A DNA stretch of 6,176 bases from Spirochaetaceae bacterium (GCA_016342385.1 JAEINM010000261.1:1-6176); one strand, 5' to 3'. Counted from the stretch's first letter, positions 1 to 6,176 are shown. Made by a program: numbers and translations. The notes: generated by a model not told the origin, from the sequence alone.

Positions 1-1016
1 GAAAAAGTCTCCTTCTTTTCAATTTTTCTCGGTTTATGCTTCGATCCTGCTTCAACAATAGCCTTTATATGCTCCGGAGTTGATCCGCAGCACCCCCCGA
101 CAATATTCAGCAGTCCCGCTTTTGAAAAGCGCTCAATATAAGAAGCCATCAATTCCGGAGTATCATCATACTCCCCCAGTTCATTGGGAAGTCCCGCATT
201 GGGATGAGCACTGATTCCGCAATCGGCTATTCTGGATAGAGTTTTCAGATGATCTTCCATATCCTTTGCTCCGAGAGCACAGTTTAAACCTATAGACAAA
301 GGTTTGGCATGGGCCACAGAATACCAGAACGCTTCGGCAGTCTGTCCCGAGAGGATTCTACCACTGCTATCACTGATAGTTCCGGATATCATAATGGGAA
401 GTTCTCTCTTTAATTCGCTAAAGACCTGTTGTGCTGCAATTATAGCAGCTTTACAGTTAAGAGTGTCAAATACCGTTTCAATGAGAATGAGGTCACTTCC
501 GCCCTTAACGAGAGCAGTAATCTGCTCATGAAATGCCTTTTCAACCTGATCAAATGTCACTGCCCGAAAACCGGGATCTTCAACCTTCGGAGATATGGAA
601 AGAGTTTTACTTGTAGGTCCGACGGAACCGGCCACAAATTTCACTGTTCCCGGATTCTCTTTTTCGTAGAGATCTCTAGCTCCAACAGCGATCTGAGCTC
701 CATTAAAGTTAATATCATATACAGCATCTTGCATTCCATAATCGGACTGGGACAAGGTTGTACCGTTGAATGTATTGGTTTCGATTATATCGGCACCGGC
801 ATGGAGAAAGGACCGATGGAGATCGGCGATGACATCGGGTCTGGTGAGATTCAGAAGATCATTGTTTCCAAAAAGATTCTGCTGGTGATCCTTAAATCTT
901 TCTCCCCGGAAATCCGACTCTTTTAATTCCAGAGCCTGGAGCATGGTACCGGTAGCACCATCAAGAAAAAGGATTTTCTCTTTCATAAGATCTCTAATCT
1001 TTTCACTTCTATCCAT
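1..1016 (-). CDS. metH: Cobalamin-dependent methionine synthase, N-terminal part (homocysteine-binding domain); 3' end outside window
   Basis: The 338 visible codons read as the homocysteine S-methyltransferase domain of MetH, a TIM barrel in which zinc activates homocysteine for methyl transfer from methylcobalamin, itself recharged by 5-methyl-THF. Visible motifs are FLDGATGTMLQ (residues 17-27), DFRGERF (35-41), GNNDLLNLTRP (50-60), ADIIETNTFNGT (75-86), AGSVGPT (129-135), LIETVFDT (178-185), GLNCALGA (243-250) and GGCCGSTPEH (307-316). Cys246, Cys309 and Cys310 match the three zinc ligands of the family. The basic stretch KHKPRKIEKK (326-335) looks like the linker towards a folate-binding domain, but folate, cobalamin and reactivation domains lie beyond base 1 and are not seen. 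A short stand-alone homocysteine methyltransferase or a split MetH is therefore not excluded. The ATG at 1016 is chosen because AAGGAG lies 8 nt upstream and the protein begins where MetH proteins usually do. The frame is open from start to window edge. Confidence 0.93.
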   Translation of the reverse strand, partial: MDRSEKIRDLMKEKILFLDGATGTMLQALELKESDFRGERFKDHQQNLFGNNDLLNLTRPDVIADLHRSFLHAGADIIETNTFNGTTLSQSDYGMQDAVYDINFNGAQIAVGARDLYEKENPGTVKFVAGSVGPTSKTLSISPKVEDPGFRAVTFDQVEKAFHEQITALVKGGSDLILIETVFDTLNCKAAIIAAQQVFSELKRELPIMISGTISDSSGRILSGQTAEAFWYSVAHAKPLSIGLNCALGAKDMEDHLKTLSRIADCGISAHPNAGLPNELGEYDDTPELMASYIERFSKAGLLNIVGGCCGSTPEHIKAIVEAGSKHKPRKIEKKETF

Positions 1017-1024
1017 GATTTTTG

Positions 1025-1030
1025 CTCCTT
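1025..1030 (-). promoter_or_regulatory. metH ribosome binding site (AAGGAG)
   Basis: AAGGAG on the minus strand ends 8 nt before the metH ATG. The slightly longer TAAGGAGC (1031 down to 1024) is exactly complementary to GCTCCTTA in the left arm of the upstream hairpin (1067 down to 1060). The site could thus be masked by that arm when the hairpin is not formed. Confidence 0.8.
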
Positions 1031-1043
1031 AATGTAAGTATAT

Positions 1044-1073
1044 AAAAAAGCTCCTGATATAAGGAGCTTTTTT
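1044..1073 (-). terminator. Terminator-like hairpin with U-tract, just upstream of metH
   Basis: A perfect 12-bp inverted repeat (1044-1055 with 1062-1073) encloses a 6-nt loop. Read on the minus strand it has an A6 run, the arm AGCTCCT, loop TATATC, arm AGGAGCT and a T6 run, the form of an intrinsic terminator. The symmetric A and T runs mean it could work in either direction. It lies 28 nt before the metH ATG and about 20 nt after the stop region of the decayed purD 3' copy. It may be the original terminator of the purine operon, or an attenuator in the metH leader; the sequence alone does not decide. Confidence 0.72.
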
Positions 1074-1083
1074 AAATTATTTT

Positions 1084-1132
1084 TATATTATCGAAACTTA
1101 TCAATAGTTCCAATATCTATTTCGATAATATA
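1084..1132. repeat. Perfect 13-bp inverted repeat around a 23-bp centre in the metH leader
   Basis: TATATTATCGAAA at 1084-1096 is the exact reverse complement of TTTCGATAATATA at 1120-1132. The 23-bp centre (1097-1119) holds the remnant of the last codons of purD. The right arm belongs to the purD-like sequence and has a near match inside intact purD (TTTCGATAATATT, 3465-3477). The left arm lies past the stop region and has no counterpart downstream of intact purD. As RNA it would form a long AT-rich stem-loop without a following U-tract, so it is not itself a typical terminator. It could be a leader structure, a protein-binding dyad or part of a recombination site. Confidence 0.7.
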
Positions 1133-1136
1133 GATC
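1095..1136 (-). repeat. Direct repeat, copy A (near metH)
   Basis: This is the best-conserved 42 nt of the purD 3' remnant. It is in the same orientation as copy B at 3441-3481, and the two copies bracket the MCP gene about 2.3 kb apart. Uninterrupted shared blocks include GTTCCAATATC and CGATAATAT (plus strand). Confidence 0.68.
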
Positions 1137-1225
1137 GCTATAGTAGTTTTTATTGATAATGTATGTTATTTTTTAATTCTAATAATGAATGGCTTCTGGA
1201 ATCGGTAGCTCTCCAATCGTACAAA
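1095..1225 (-). pseudogene. Decayed copy of the purD 3' end
   Basis: On the minus strand this stretch resembles the last 120 or so bases of the intact purD at 3443-3560. The best part is 1095-1136 against 3441-3481: counted by eye, 37 of 42 columns match, with 4 mismatches and one extra base at 1119. That extra base shifts the frame between the equivalents of DQYYRK and DIGTIE. Further upstream, matches to TTAT..ATAAAA, AGAA..AAAAAA, CAGAAG..GCC and GGA.AGCT occur in the same order with small gaps. No frame is open across the region, so it is not expressed as PurD. It implies that metH once followed purD directly, or that DNA carrying a purD 3' end recombined here. The outer part of the alignment is weaker because of AT bias. 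Confidence 0.6.
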
Positions 1226-1393
1226 AACAAAGAATGAAAGATTTCTTTTTCATCATTATCTTTAAAATATCTAATACAATATTCGATCTAAATTTACAGA
1301 GTAGTATAAATAAATGCAGTTTCAACATAGTGCTTAGATAAAAGAATATGGTGCTTTATTGACCTAATACAGGTTATATTAAAAATAGACCTA
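1226..1393. other. AT-rich spacer downstream of the MCP gene, no gene seen
   Basis: No convincing coding sequence lies here. A 25-codon minus-strand frame (1256 to 1179) starts in this stretch, but it lacks a good ribosome binding site and runs into the purD remnant. The MCP stop is followed by a weak ACCT/AGGT hairpin on the minus strand (about 1361-1375) with no U-tract, so no clear intrinsic terminator for the MCP is visible. I found no S-box (SAM) core, no cobalamin-riboswitch B12 box and no T-box motif in the whole 1017-1393 interval, though either riboswitch would have been a natural partner of metH. Confidence 0.55.
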
Positions 1394-3244
1394 TCAGCTA
1401 TTGAGAGTTTTAAACTTCTGGATTTCCCCATTCATTTCGGAACCGATAGAACCTACAACATCAGAGAGATCCTTTAAACCGCTTGCAGCTGAGGTCAATT
1501 CATTAAAACCAATATTTATTTCCTTAATGGCTCCGTTGACATTATTAGATATATCGTGGACCTGATTCATCCGATTGGCAACTTCTTCGGTATTAGTCAG
1601 CATATTGGATGTTTTCTCTTTAACTGATAATGACATGCTGCTGATATTCTCCATGGCTTCCAGTATCTGCTTTCCCCCGATACTTATTTCAACGGTGCTA
1701 CTTGAGACAACATCCAGAGCATCTGAAACTTCGTTAACACGTGTATTGATATCATTAAAAGCTTCACTGGTAATTTTTCCGGACTCAGAGCTTTCAGTAA
1801 TTTTTAAAATAATACCTTTAACCGTTGTATTAATATCTTTTGAACTCACAGAAGAAGCCTCAGCCAATTTCCTGATCTCATCTGCCACAACAGAAAATCC
1901 TGCACCTGAATCCCCGGCATGAGCAGCCTCTATGGCCGCATTCATTGCCAGAAGATTCGTCTGTGCCGAGATGCTTTGTATAATTTTGATCATTTCCGTT
2001 ATTTCACTGACAGAGTTGTAGACCTCATCAATAATAGCAGTTGTTTCTTTTAGTTTAATTCCACCGGACTGGGCTGTGTTGATAAGAGTATGCATGGCTT
2101 CTTTATTCCTGTCGGTAAGCTTTGTCACACTATTAATAGACGATATCATTTGAGTGACAGAAGCGGTAGACTCCTCTACCATAGCTGTCTGATCACCTGT
2201 AAAATCATTTAAATCACGAGAGAAGCTGGAATTATCTTTAACTTGTCTGGTTGACTCTAAAATATTGCTATCCAACTCAGACATCTGCCTGCTGATAGAT
2301 TCAATATTGGCTGCTATTTCCGTAGCCGCCGCCGAAGTTTCTGATGCCGTGGCAATTAATTCCTCTTTTACTTCTGTGTTTTTGACCGACATCTTTTTTA
2401 AATTATTGAAAGAATATCCCATTCCACTCTGAAAATCATTCAGTTCCCGTCCCAGTTCCGCTATTTCGTCTTTTGTTTTTTCATCAAAGGTAGCGGTAAG
2501 ATCCCCGGAGGCCATAACAGAAACACTGGAAGCAATCTTAGCCACTGATTTTGCAATATTATTGGCTATGCGTGAGGAGAAGAAAATGACAAGAATATAA
2601 ACAAAGAACAACAGTGAGAATATGATATAATTTGCTGATTTTTTCAATTGCTCAATCGTAGAGTCAATGGAGCGATATTGATCAACCAGAAGCATTTCCG
2701 CTGTACTGAAAGTAAGGTCTAAAACAGCAATCCTATTTAATAAGGATTTGATTTTAACAGATAATTGATCATATCCTTCAAATGCTCTTACCTTATCTTT
2801 GTAAATATCGGTTATGCTGAAAGCTGTACCAAATTGAGGATAGCGGCTTACTTCACGAATAACTAAATCAATTTCTTCATTGATAGATTGCTCTATAGAA
2901 ACCTGATTCTCCACAAGAGTCTTCATTTTTACCAATGATGTTTCAATTGATTCATCCAGTTTGGGAAGTAAAGTGAACTCCTTTATTTTCAGGAAAATAT
3001 CCTGCTTGGCCCTTATACTATTGGTAAAATTATCCTTCTGCCTGCTCAATATACTACCGTCGTATATAAATTTGGCAAGTTCCAGGTGCTCCTGTTTTGT
3101 CGCATCCTGAAGATCTAATAAAACACTTCTTTCTTTTTCTATATTATCAATGATATTTCTTACCGTCATATATGCTGAAGCTAGAATGATGGTGGCCAGC
3201 ACCAGTAAAAGCACTATTGTTATAAGTTTTGTTTTTATCTTCAT
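1394..3244 (-). CDS. Transmembrane methyl-accepting chemotaxis protein (chemoreceptor)
   Basis: This 616-residue receptor should sit in the inner membrane, sense a ligand outside the cytoplasm and control CheA kinase through CheW. A short basic N-terminus precedes TM1 (about 7-28). An extracytoplasmic domain of about 175 residues, rich in predicted helix, runs to TM2 (about 205-224). A HAMP domain follows (about 225-280, with ASGDLTATF at 245-253 and DEIAELGRELNDF at 259-271). The cytoplasmic coiled-coil hairpin has its tip near 420-457, with SAQTNLLAMNAAIEAAHAG (426-444) and GFSVVADEIRKLAE (449-462). Glu/Gln/Ala/Ser-rich stretches near 298-312 and 515-550 are likely methylation regions. The C-terminus (KTLNS) lacks a CheR-docking NWETF-type pentapeptide. 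The ligand cannot be named: the sensor region matches no domain I can recognise by eye. The ATG follows AAGGA at a 5-nt spacing. It is flanked by purine genes, a metH fragment and duplicated purD 3' sequence, so it looks like an inserted single-gene unit. Confidence 0.95.
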   Translation of the reverse strand: MKIKTKLITIVLLLVLATIILASAYMTVRNIIDNIEKERSVLLDLQDATKQEHLELAKFIYDGSILSRQKDNFTNSIRAKQDIFLKIKEFTLLPKLDESIETSLVKMKTLVENQVSIEQSINEEIDLVIREVSRYPQFGTAFSITDIYKDKVRAFEGYDQLSVKIKSLLNRIAVLDLTFSTAEMLLVDQYRSIDSTIEQLKKSANYIIFSLLFFVYILVIFFSSRIANNIAKSVAKIASSVSVMASGDLTATFDEKTKDEIAELGRELNDFQSGMGYSFNNLKKMSVKNTEVKEELIATASETSAAATEIAANIESISRQMSELDSNILESTRQVKDNSSFSRDLNDFTGDQTAMVEESTASVTQMISSINSVTKLTDRNKEAMHTLINTAQSGGIKLKETTAIIDEVYNSVSEITEMIKIIQSISAQTNLLAMNAAIEAAHAGDSGAGFSVVADEIRKLAEASSVSSKDINTTVKGIILKITESSESGKITSEAFNDINTRVNEVSDALDVVSSSTVEISIGGKQILEAMENISSMSLSVKEKTSNMLTNTEEVANRMNQVHDISNNVNGAIKEINIGFNELTSAASGLKDLSDVVGSIGSEMNGEIQKFKTLNS

Positions 3245-3442
3245 AATTGTCCTTATTTATTATAAATATGAATCTTTTAAAGGATAATGAATAATTTATC
3301 ATATTTCAAATTATTGGGAATAATAATCGTTACTGATTATTCAATTATTGGAGTTTTAGAGTGATTTCAATGTTTATTGTCTTATCCCTTAAAGAATCAG
3401 ATTTTTCGAGGAAGGCCTTTTCCTAGTTCCTGAAATACAAAA
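3245..3442. other. purD-MCP intergenic region
   Basis: This 198-bp AT-rich spacer separates the purD stop from the MCP start. Just after purD, a short imperfect GGAA/TTCC dyad around AAGGCCTT (about 3410-3424) has no U-tract, so purD lacks a convincing intrinsic terminator. Nearer the MCP, AATAATC (3322-3328) and GATTATT (3335-3341) form a perfect 7-bp dyad with a 6-bp centre, and AATTATTGG occurs twice in direct orientation (3309-3317 and 3343-3351). These could be operator half-sites but may be chance in such AT-rich DNA. Confidence 0.5.
3281..3309 (-). promoter_or_regulatory. Candidate sigma-70-type promoter for the MCP gene
   Basis: On the minus strand TTGAAA (3309-3304, 5 of 6 to consensus) is followed after 17 nt by TATCCT (3286-3281, 4 of 6). 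This places a start about 30 nt upstream of the MCP ATG. A perfect TATAAT also occurs at 3264-3259, but its -35 partner (TTATCC) is poor and transcription would begin almost at the ribosome binding site. No flagellar sigma-28 motif (TAAA with GCCGATAA) was found. Such matches are common in AT-rich DNA. Confidence 0.35.
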
Positions 3443-3481
3443 CTATTCAATTGTTCCAATATCTTTTCGATAATATTGATC
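3441..3481 (-). repeat. Direct repeat, copy B (3' end of intact purD)
   Basis: This copy comprises the last 13 codons of purD with its stop. It matches copy A at 1095-1136 at 37 of 42 columns by eye. It keeps the open purD frame (DQYYRKDIGTIE then TAG), so it is the functional copy. Confidence 0.68.
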
Positions 3482-4690
3482 TTTAAAAGTAATTTTATCC
3501 ATAAGTCTATAGGCTTCTTTTTTGGCTTCTTCTGCGGTCTGAGCTGTCCCTACGACTGTCAGGACACGGCCTCCTGAAGTAATCAGTTTCCCTTCAGAAA
3601 ATTGGGCACCACTGATATACACCAGCTGGTCTTTTTCAATTCCCCGGATCTCATAGCCCTTTTCATAGGAAAGAGGATACCCTCCCGAAGCCTGAACTAC
3701 GGCACAGGAACAGTTCCCGCTCCATTTCAGATCATCCATAGAGAGATGACCTTTACCGGCTTTTTCAATAATATCCAGAAGATCACTTTCCAGTAAGGGT
3801 AGAACCGCCTGAGTTTCAGGATCACCCATTCTCAGATTGTATTCCAGAAGATAGACACCCTTTTCCGTTATCATCAATCCAAAGAATATAATTCCGGAAA
3901 AAATCAGATTTTCCGCTTTCAATCCCACCACTGTTCTATCAGAAATATTTTTAAGAAAATCCTCATAAACAGATTCTGTAACATAGGGATTGGGCGCAAT
4001 AACACCCATCCCACCTGTATTCAGTCCGGTCTCACCTTCCCCTATTTTCTTATGATCTTTAGCGGAAATAAAAGGGGTAATAGTATTACCGTCGAATACT
4101 GATAAAATGGAGGCTTCATAACCTTCCAGATATTCTTCTAAAACAACAGAACTGCCAGCTTCTCCGAAACAGTTATTGATCATAATATTATGTACAGCTT
4201 TTACCGCTTCATCCCTGCTCTGACAGATTATGACCCCTTTCCCCGCAGCCAGCCCATCAGCTTTGACAACAATGGGGATCTGTGCGTGTTCAAGATATGA
4301 AAGTGCTTTTATGGCCGAAGTGAAAGTTTCATACTCTGCTGTTCGAATCCCATATTTCTTCATGAAATCCTTGGCAAAACTCTTGCTTCCCTCTAATTGA
4401 GCCGCTTCTTTATGAGGTCCGAATATGGGAAGATTTTTACTTTCAAAGAGATCAACTATTCCCTGGACAAGCAGATCTTCCGCTCCGGGAATAGTCAGAT
4501 CAATACTATGGGAAAAAGCAAATTCAGCTAGCGATTCTATATCTGAAGCTTCGATATTCTCACATTTATCCATAATAGCTGTCGCTCCGTTCCCGGGAGC
4601 ACAGAAGATTCTCTCAACTCTACTATTTTCAGCTAGTTTTACAGCTAATGCGTGTTCTCTGCCACCACCGCCGGTAATCAGTATTCTCAT
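3443..4690 (-). CDS. purD: Phosphoribosylamine-glycine ligase (GAR synthetase)
   Basis: This cytosolic ATP-grasp enzyme joins phosphoribosylamine and glycine with ATP to make GAR, the second step of purine synthesis. At 415 residues it is near the usual length of about 420-430. The N-terminal domain has GGGGREHAL (7-15), APGN (31-34) and the PGAED stretch (68-72). The ATP-grasp part shows VVKADGLAAGKGV (141-153), LEEYLEGYEAS (184-194), SAKDHKK (209-215), TGGMG (225-229) and EYNLRMGDPETQ (283-294), whose Glu and Asn are expected metal ligands. The C-terminal domain has SGGRVLTVVG (372-381) and the family ending YYRKDIG (406-412). Its ATG overlaps the purN stop as ATGA, and AAAGG inside purN lies 9 nt upstream, so the two are probably translationally coupled. 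The last codons are duplicated near metH. No sign of damage is visible in the gene itself. Confidence 0.97.
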   Translation of the reverse strand: MRILITGGGGREHALAVKLAENSRVERIFCAPGNGATAIMDKCENIEASDIESLAEFAFSHSIDLTIPGAEDLLVQGIVDLFESKNLPIFGPHKEAAQLEGSKSFAKDFMKKYGIRTAEYETFTSAIKALSYLEHAQIPIVVKADGLAAGKGVIICQSRDEAVKAVHNIMINNCFGEAGSSVVLEEYLEGYEASILSVFDGNTITPFISAKDHKKIGEGETGLNTGGMGVIAPNPYVTESVYEDFLKNISDRTVVGLKAENLIFSGIIFFGLMITEKGVYLLEYNLRMGDPETQAVLPLLESDLLDIIEKAGKGHLSMDDLKWSGNCSCAVVQASGGYPLSYEKGYEIRGIEKDQLVYISGAQFSEGKLITSGGRVLTVVGTAQTAEEAKKEAYRLMDKITFKDQYYRKDIGTIE

Positions 4691-5271
4691 AGATTTATTC
4701 CTTTCTCACATAATAGATGAACTGTTTGGGGTAATAGCTTGTGTTCCAGTTTAAGGACTTCTTTCTGGAGCCTGACCGCATCCCAGCTCCTATCGACGGA
4801 GATACTCATCTGATTGATGATTTCTCCCGTATCGATTCCCTTATCGACAAAATGAACTGTACAGCCCGAAACTTCTGCTCCCGCTTGTATCACCGCTTCA
4901 TGAACATGCATGCCATACATCCCCTTTCCACCAAAATCAGGTAAGAGAGAGGGATGGATATTTATGATTTTTCCCATCCATTGTTCAATAAAGGATTCTT
5001 CGAGAATAGAGAGAAAACCGGCCAGAATAATATAGTCGGCTTTTCCTGAGAGGATTCTGTTGATCTCTTCAGATAACTTGGGTCTACCGATTTTTCTGTC
5101 GACCAGATGCGTTTCTATACCGGCCTTTTCAGCCCGCTTAAGACCGGACGCCTCTCTATCTGAGATAACAGTACAGATAGAGAATTCCTTTTCTCCCGAG
5201 TCTTTCATGGTGTCAATCAAACATTGAAGATTTGAACCTCCTCCGGAGATAAGAACAGCTATTTGTAACAA
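4687..5271 (-). CDS. purN: Phosphoribosylglycinamide formyltransferase, 10-formyl-THF dependent (GAR transformylase)
   Basis: PurN moves the formyl group of 10-formyl-THF onto GAR to give FGAR. The 194 residues match the compact bacterial form. ISGGGSNLQ (8-16) is the phosphate-binding loop near the N-terminus. INIHPSLLP (103-111) carries the catalytic Asn104 and His106, and SGCTVHFVDKGIDTG (135-149) carries His140 and the catalytic Asp147 (equivalents of E. coli Asn106, His108, His137, Asp144). The GGKGMYGMHVHEAV segment (114-127) is the slightly longer substrate-loop variant seen in many anaerobes. The start is a TTG at 5271, lying inside the end of purM. It is chosen because it gives the normal N-terminal length before the first strand (QIAVLISG), and AAGG sits 9 nt upstream; no ATG is available there. 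A 13-nt overlap with purM and a 4-nt overlap with purD argue for one operon. Confidence 0.95.
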   Translation of the reverse strand: MLQIAVLISGGGSNLQCLIDTMKDSGEKEFSICTVISDREASGLKRAEKAGIETHLVDRKIGRPKLSEEINRILSGKADYIILAGFLSILEESFIEQWMGKIINIHPSLLPDFGGKGMYGMHVHEAVIQAGAEVSGCTVHFVDKGIDTGEIINQMSISVDRSWDAVRLQKEVLKLEHKLLPQTVHLLCEKGINL

Positions 5272-6176
5272 AATCTCTTTCCTTTCTTTACGGATCCTAT
5301 TACGGCCGAATCCATGGAGAAAATCTTTAATTCTTCAATTATTTTATCAGCTTCACTCTTTGGAACAACAAGAAGAAATCCTATTCCCATATTAAAGGTA
5401 TTCCACATATCTTCTTCCGGTACACCCCGTTTTTCAAGATACCGGAAAATCTGAGGGACACTTATAGCAGATCTGTCTATTTCAACACCCAGTTCTTCTG
5501 AAACAGCTCTCGGTGCGTTTTCTCTTAAACCACCACCGGTAATATGAGCCATTGAATGAATTTCATATTTATCCAGTAAGGATAATACAGGTTTTATGTA
5601 CAATCTTGTAGGTTTTATCAGTTCTTTCCAGATAGGTTCCCCCTGGAAATCCACATCGAGATCGGGAACGAGTTTTCTTATAAGGCTGAAACCATTACTG
5701 TGAACTCCTGAAGAGGCTATACCGATGACAACATCACCATCGACAGCTTTTTCCGGACCAGTCAGTTTATCTTTTTCCGCTACACCGACACAAAACCCGG
5801 CCACATCGTAATCTCCCTCTTTATAAAAACCTGGCATTTCCGCTGTTTCTCCTCCAACAAGAGCCGTACCGGATTCAAGACAGGCATCGGTGATCCCCTT
5901 TACTATCTGAGAGGAAATTACTGCTTCCAGTTTTCCACAGGCGATGTAATCGAGAAAAAAGAGAGGTTTAGCTCCATGACAGAGAATATCGTTGGCACAC
6001 ATGGCAAAACAGTCGATTCCGACAGAGTCATAGACTTTCTTTTCCAGAGCCACGGCCAGTTTGGTACCTACACCATCTGTCCCTGAAACCAGAACAGGAT
6101 TTTTATAATGACCCAATTCATAAAGAGAACCGAAGCCTCCCAGACGATTGAGGACTTCAGGCCCCTGGGTTTTTTT
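5259..6176 (-). CDS. purM: Phosphoribosylformylglycinamidine cyclo-ligase (AIR synthetase), 5' end outside window
   Basis: PurM closes the imidazole ring of FGAM with ATP to give AIR, the fifth step of purine synthesis. The frame stays open to the window edge, and 305 residues are visible of a family length near 340-350, so about 30-45 N-terminal residues are missing. The TTG at 6116 is not the start: upstream codons continue with the conserved RLGGFGSLYEL (visible residues 11-21). Further family motifs are SGTDGVGTKL (31-40), MCANDI (59-64), FFLDYIACGKL (73-83), GGETAEMPGF (108-117), GIASSGVHSNGFSLIRK (152-168), HITGGGLRENAPRA (211-224) and NTFNMGIGF (259-267). All are as expected for the AIR-synthase fold of ATP-binding and C-terminal halves. 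The stop (TAG, 5261-5259) lies within the purN N-terminal codons. Confidence 0.96.
   Translation of the reverse strand, partial: KKTQGPEVLNRLGGFGSLYELGHYKNPVLVSGTDGVGTKLAVALEKKVYDSVGIDCFAMCANDILCHGAKPLFFLDYIACGKLEAVISSQIVKGITDACLESGTALVGGETAEMPGFYKEGDYDVAGFCVGVAEKDKLTGPEKAVDGDVVIGIASSGVHSNGFSLIRKLVPDLDVDFQGEPIWKELIKPTRLYIKPVLSLLDKYEIHSMAHITGGGLRENAPRAVSEELGVEIDRSAISVPQIFRYLEKRGVPEEDMWNTFNMGIGFLLVVPKSEADKIIEELKIFSMDSAVIGSVKKGKRFCYK

Noticed and set aside
429..926. Plus-strand open frame of 165 codons
   Set aside because: It lies wholly antisense to metH, whose motifs are unambiguous in the opposite strand. Its translation resembles no protein family and it has no ribosome binding site of note.
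1179..1256. 25-codon minus-strand frame beginning MMKKKSF, with the look of a small leader or signal peptide
   Set aside because: No good Shine-Dalgarno sequence precedes it. Its second half (TIGELPIPEAIHY) overlaps the decayed purD copy and can be read as the worn VVGTAQTAEEA region, so it is better explained as remnant sequence.
1017..1393. Possible SAM (S-box), cobalamin or THF riboswitch ahead of metH
   Set aside because: The region was read on the minus strand for the S-box core, the B12 box GCCACTG and THF-riboswitch blocks. Only GGAGAGCT near 1220 faintly recalls the THF motif, and the rest is absent.
1575..1922. Plus-strand open frame of 115 codons inside the MCP gene
   Set aside because: It is antisense to the well-conserved MCP signalling domain and shows no family resemblance.
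3245..3442. Flagellar sigma-28 promoter for the MCP gene
   Set aside because: Several GATAA strings occur, but none has TAAA at the proper distance or a GCCGATAA-like -10 element.
4425..4944. Two plus-strand open frames (4425-4754 and 4741-4944) opposite purD and purN
   Set aside because: Both are shadows of conserved minus-strand purine genes, with no recognisable product.

Overview
The window holds part of a bacterial chromosome in which every recognisable gene lies on the minus strand, so transcription runs from the high-coordinate end to the low one. In that order it contains purM (5' end cut by the window edge), purN, purD, a gene for a transmembrane methyl-accepting chemotaxis protein (MCP), and the N-terminal third or so of metH (cut at base 1). 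The MCP signalling tip reads NLLAMNAAIEAAHAGDSGAGF. The AMNAAIEAAHAG variant resembles MCPs of spirochaetes such as Treponema and Spirochaeta, and the AT-rich intergenic DNA does not conflict with that. The spirochaete assignment is inferred from motif resemblance, not proven.

Layout: 5259-6176 is purM (AIR synthetase), whose last 13 nt overlap the TTG start of purN. Bases 4687-5271 are purN (GAR formyltransferase), ending in an ATGA overlap with purD. Bases 3443-4690 are purD (GAR synthetase). Bases 3245-3442 are an AT-rich intergenic stretch with a plausible promoter for the MCP. Bases 1394-3244 are the MCP. Bases 1017-1393 are non-coding and unusually structured. Bases 1-1016 are metH, beginning with its zinc/homocysteine-binding domain.

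The purine genes form a tight, translationally overlapping unit covering three early steps of IMP synthesis: PurD makes GAR, PurN formylates it with 10-formyl-THF, and PurM closes the imidazole ring. MetH transfers the methyl group of 5-methyl-THF to homocysteine, so purN and metH both belong to folate one-carbon metabolism. The MCP has no metabolic link to either.

The most interesting observation is that the 3' end of purD appears twice. The intact copy ends at 3443. A decayed, frameshifted copy lies at about 1095-1225, on the far side of the MCP and just upstream of metH. By eye the last 42 columns match at 37 positions, and weaker similarity continues over about 130 bp. Just beyond the decayed copy lies a strong terminator-like hairpin (1044-1073), whereas intact purD has no convincing terminator. 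This fits an ancestral purM-purN-purD-terminator-metH order into which the MCP segment (roughly 2.3 kb) was inserted at the 3' end of purD, duplicating that end. The metH leader also carries a perfect 13-bp inverted repeat around the remnant's stop region, and an 8-nt segment complementary to the metH Shine-Dalgarno site. No RNA gene, CRISPR array, transposase or integrase gene is visible.
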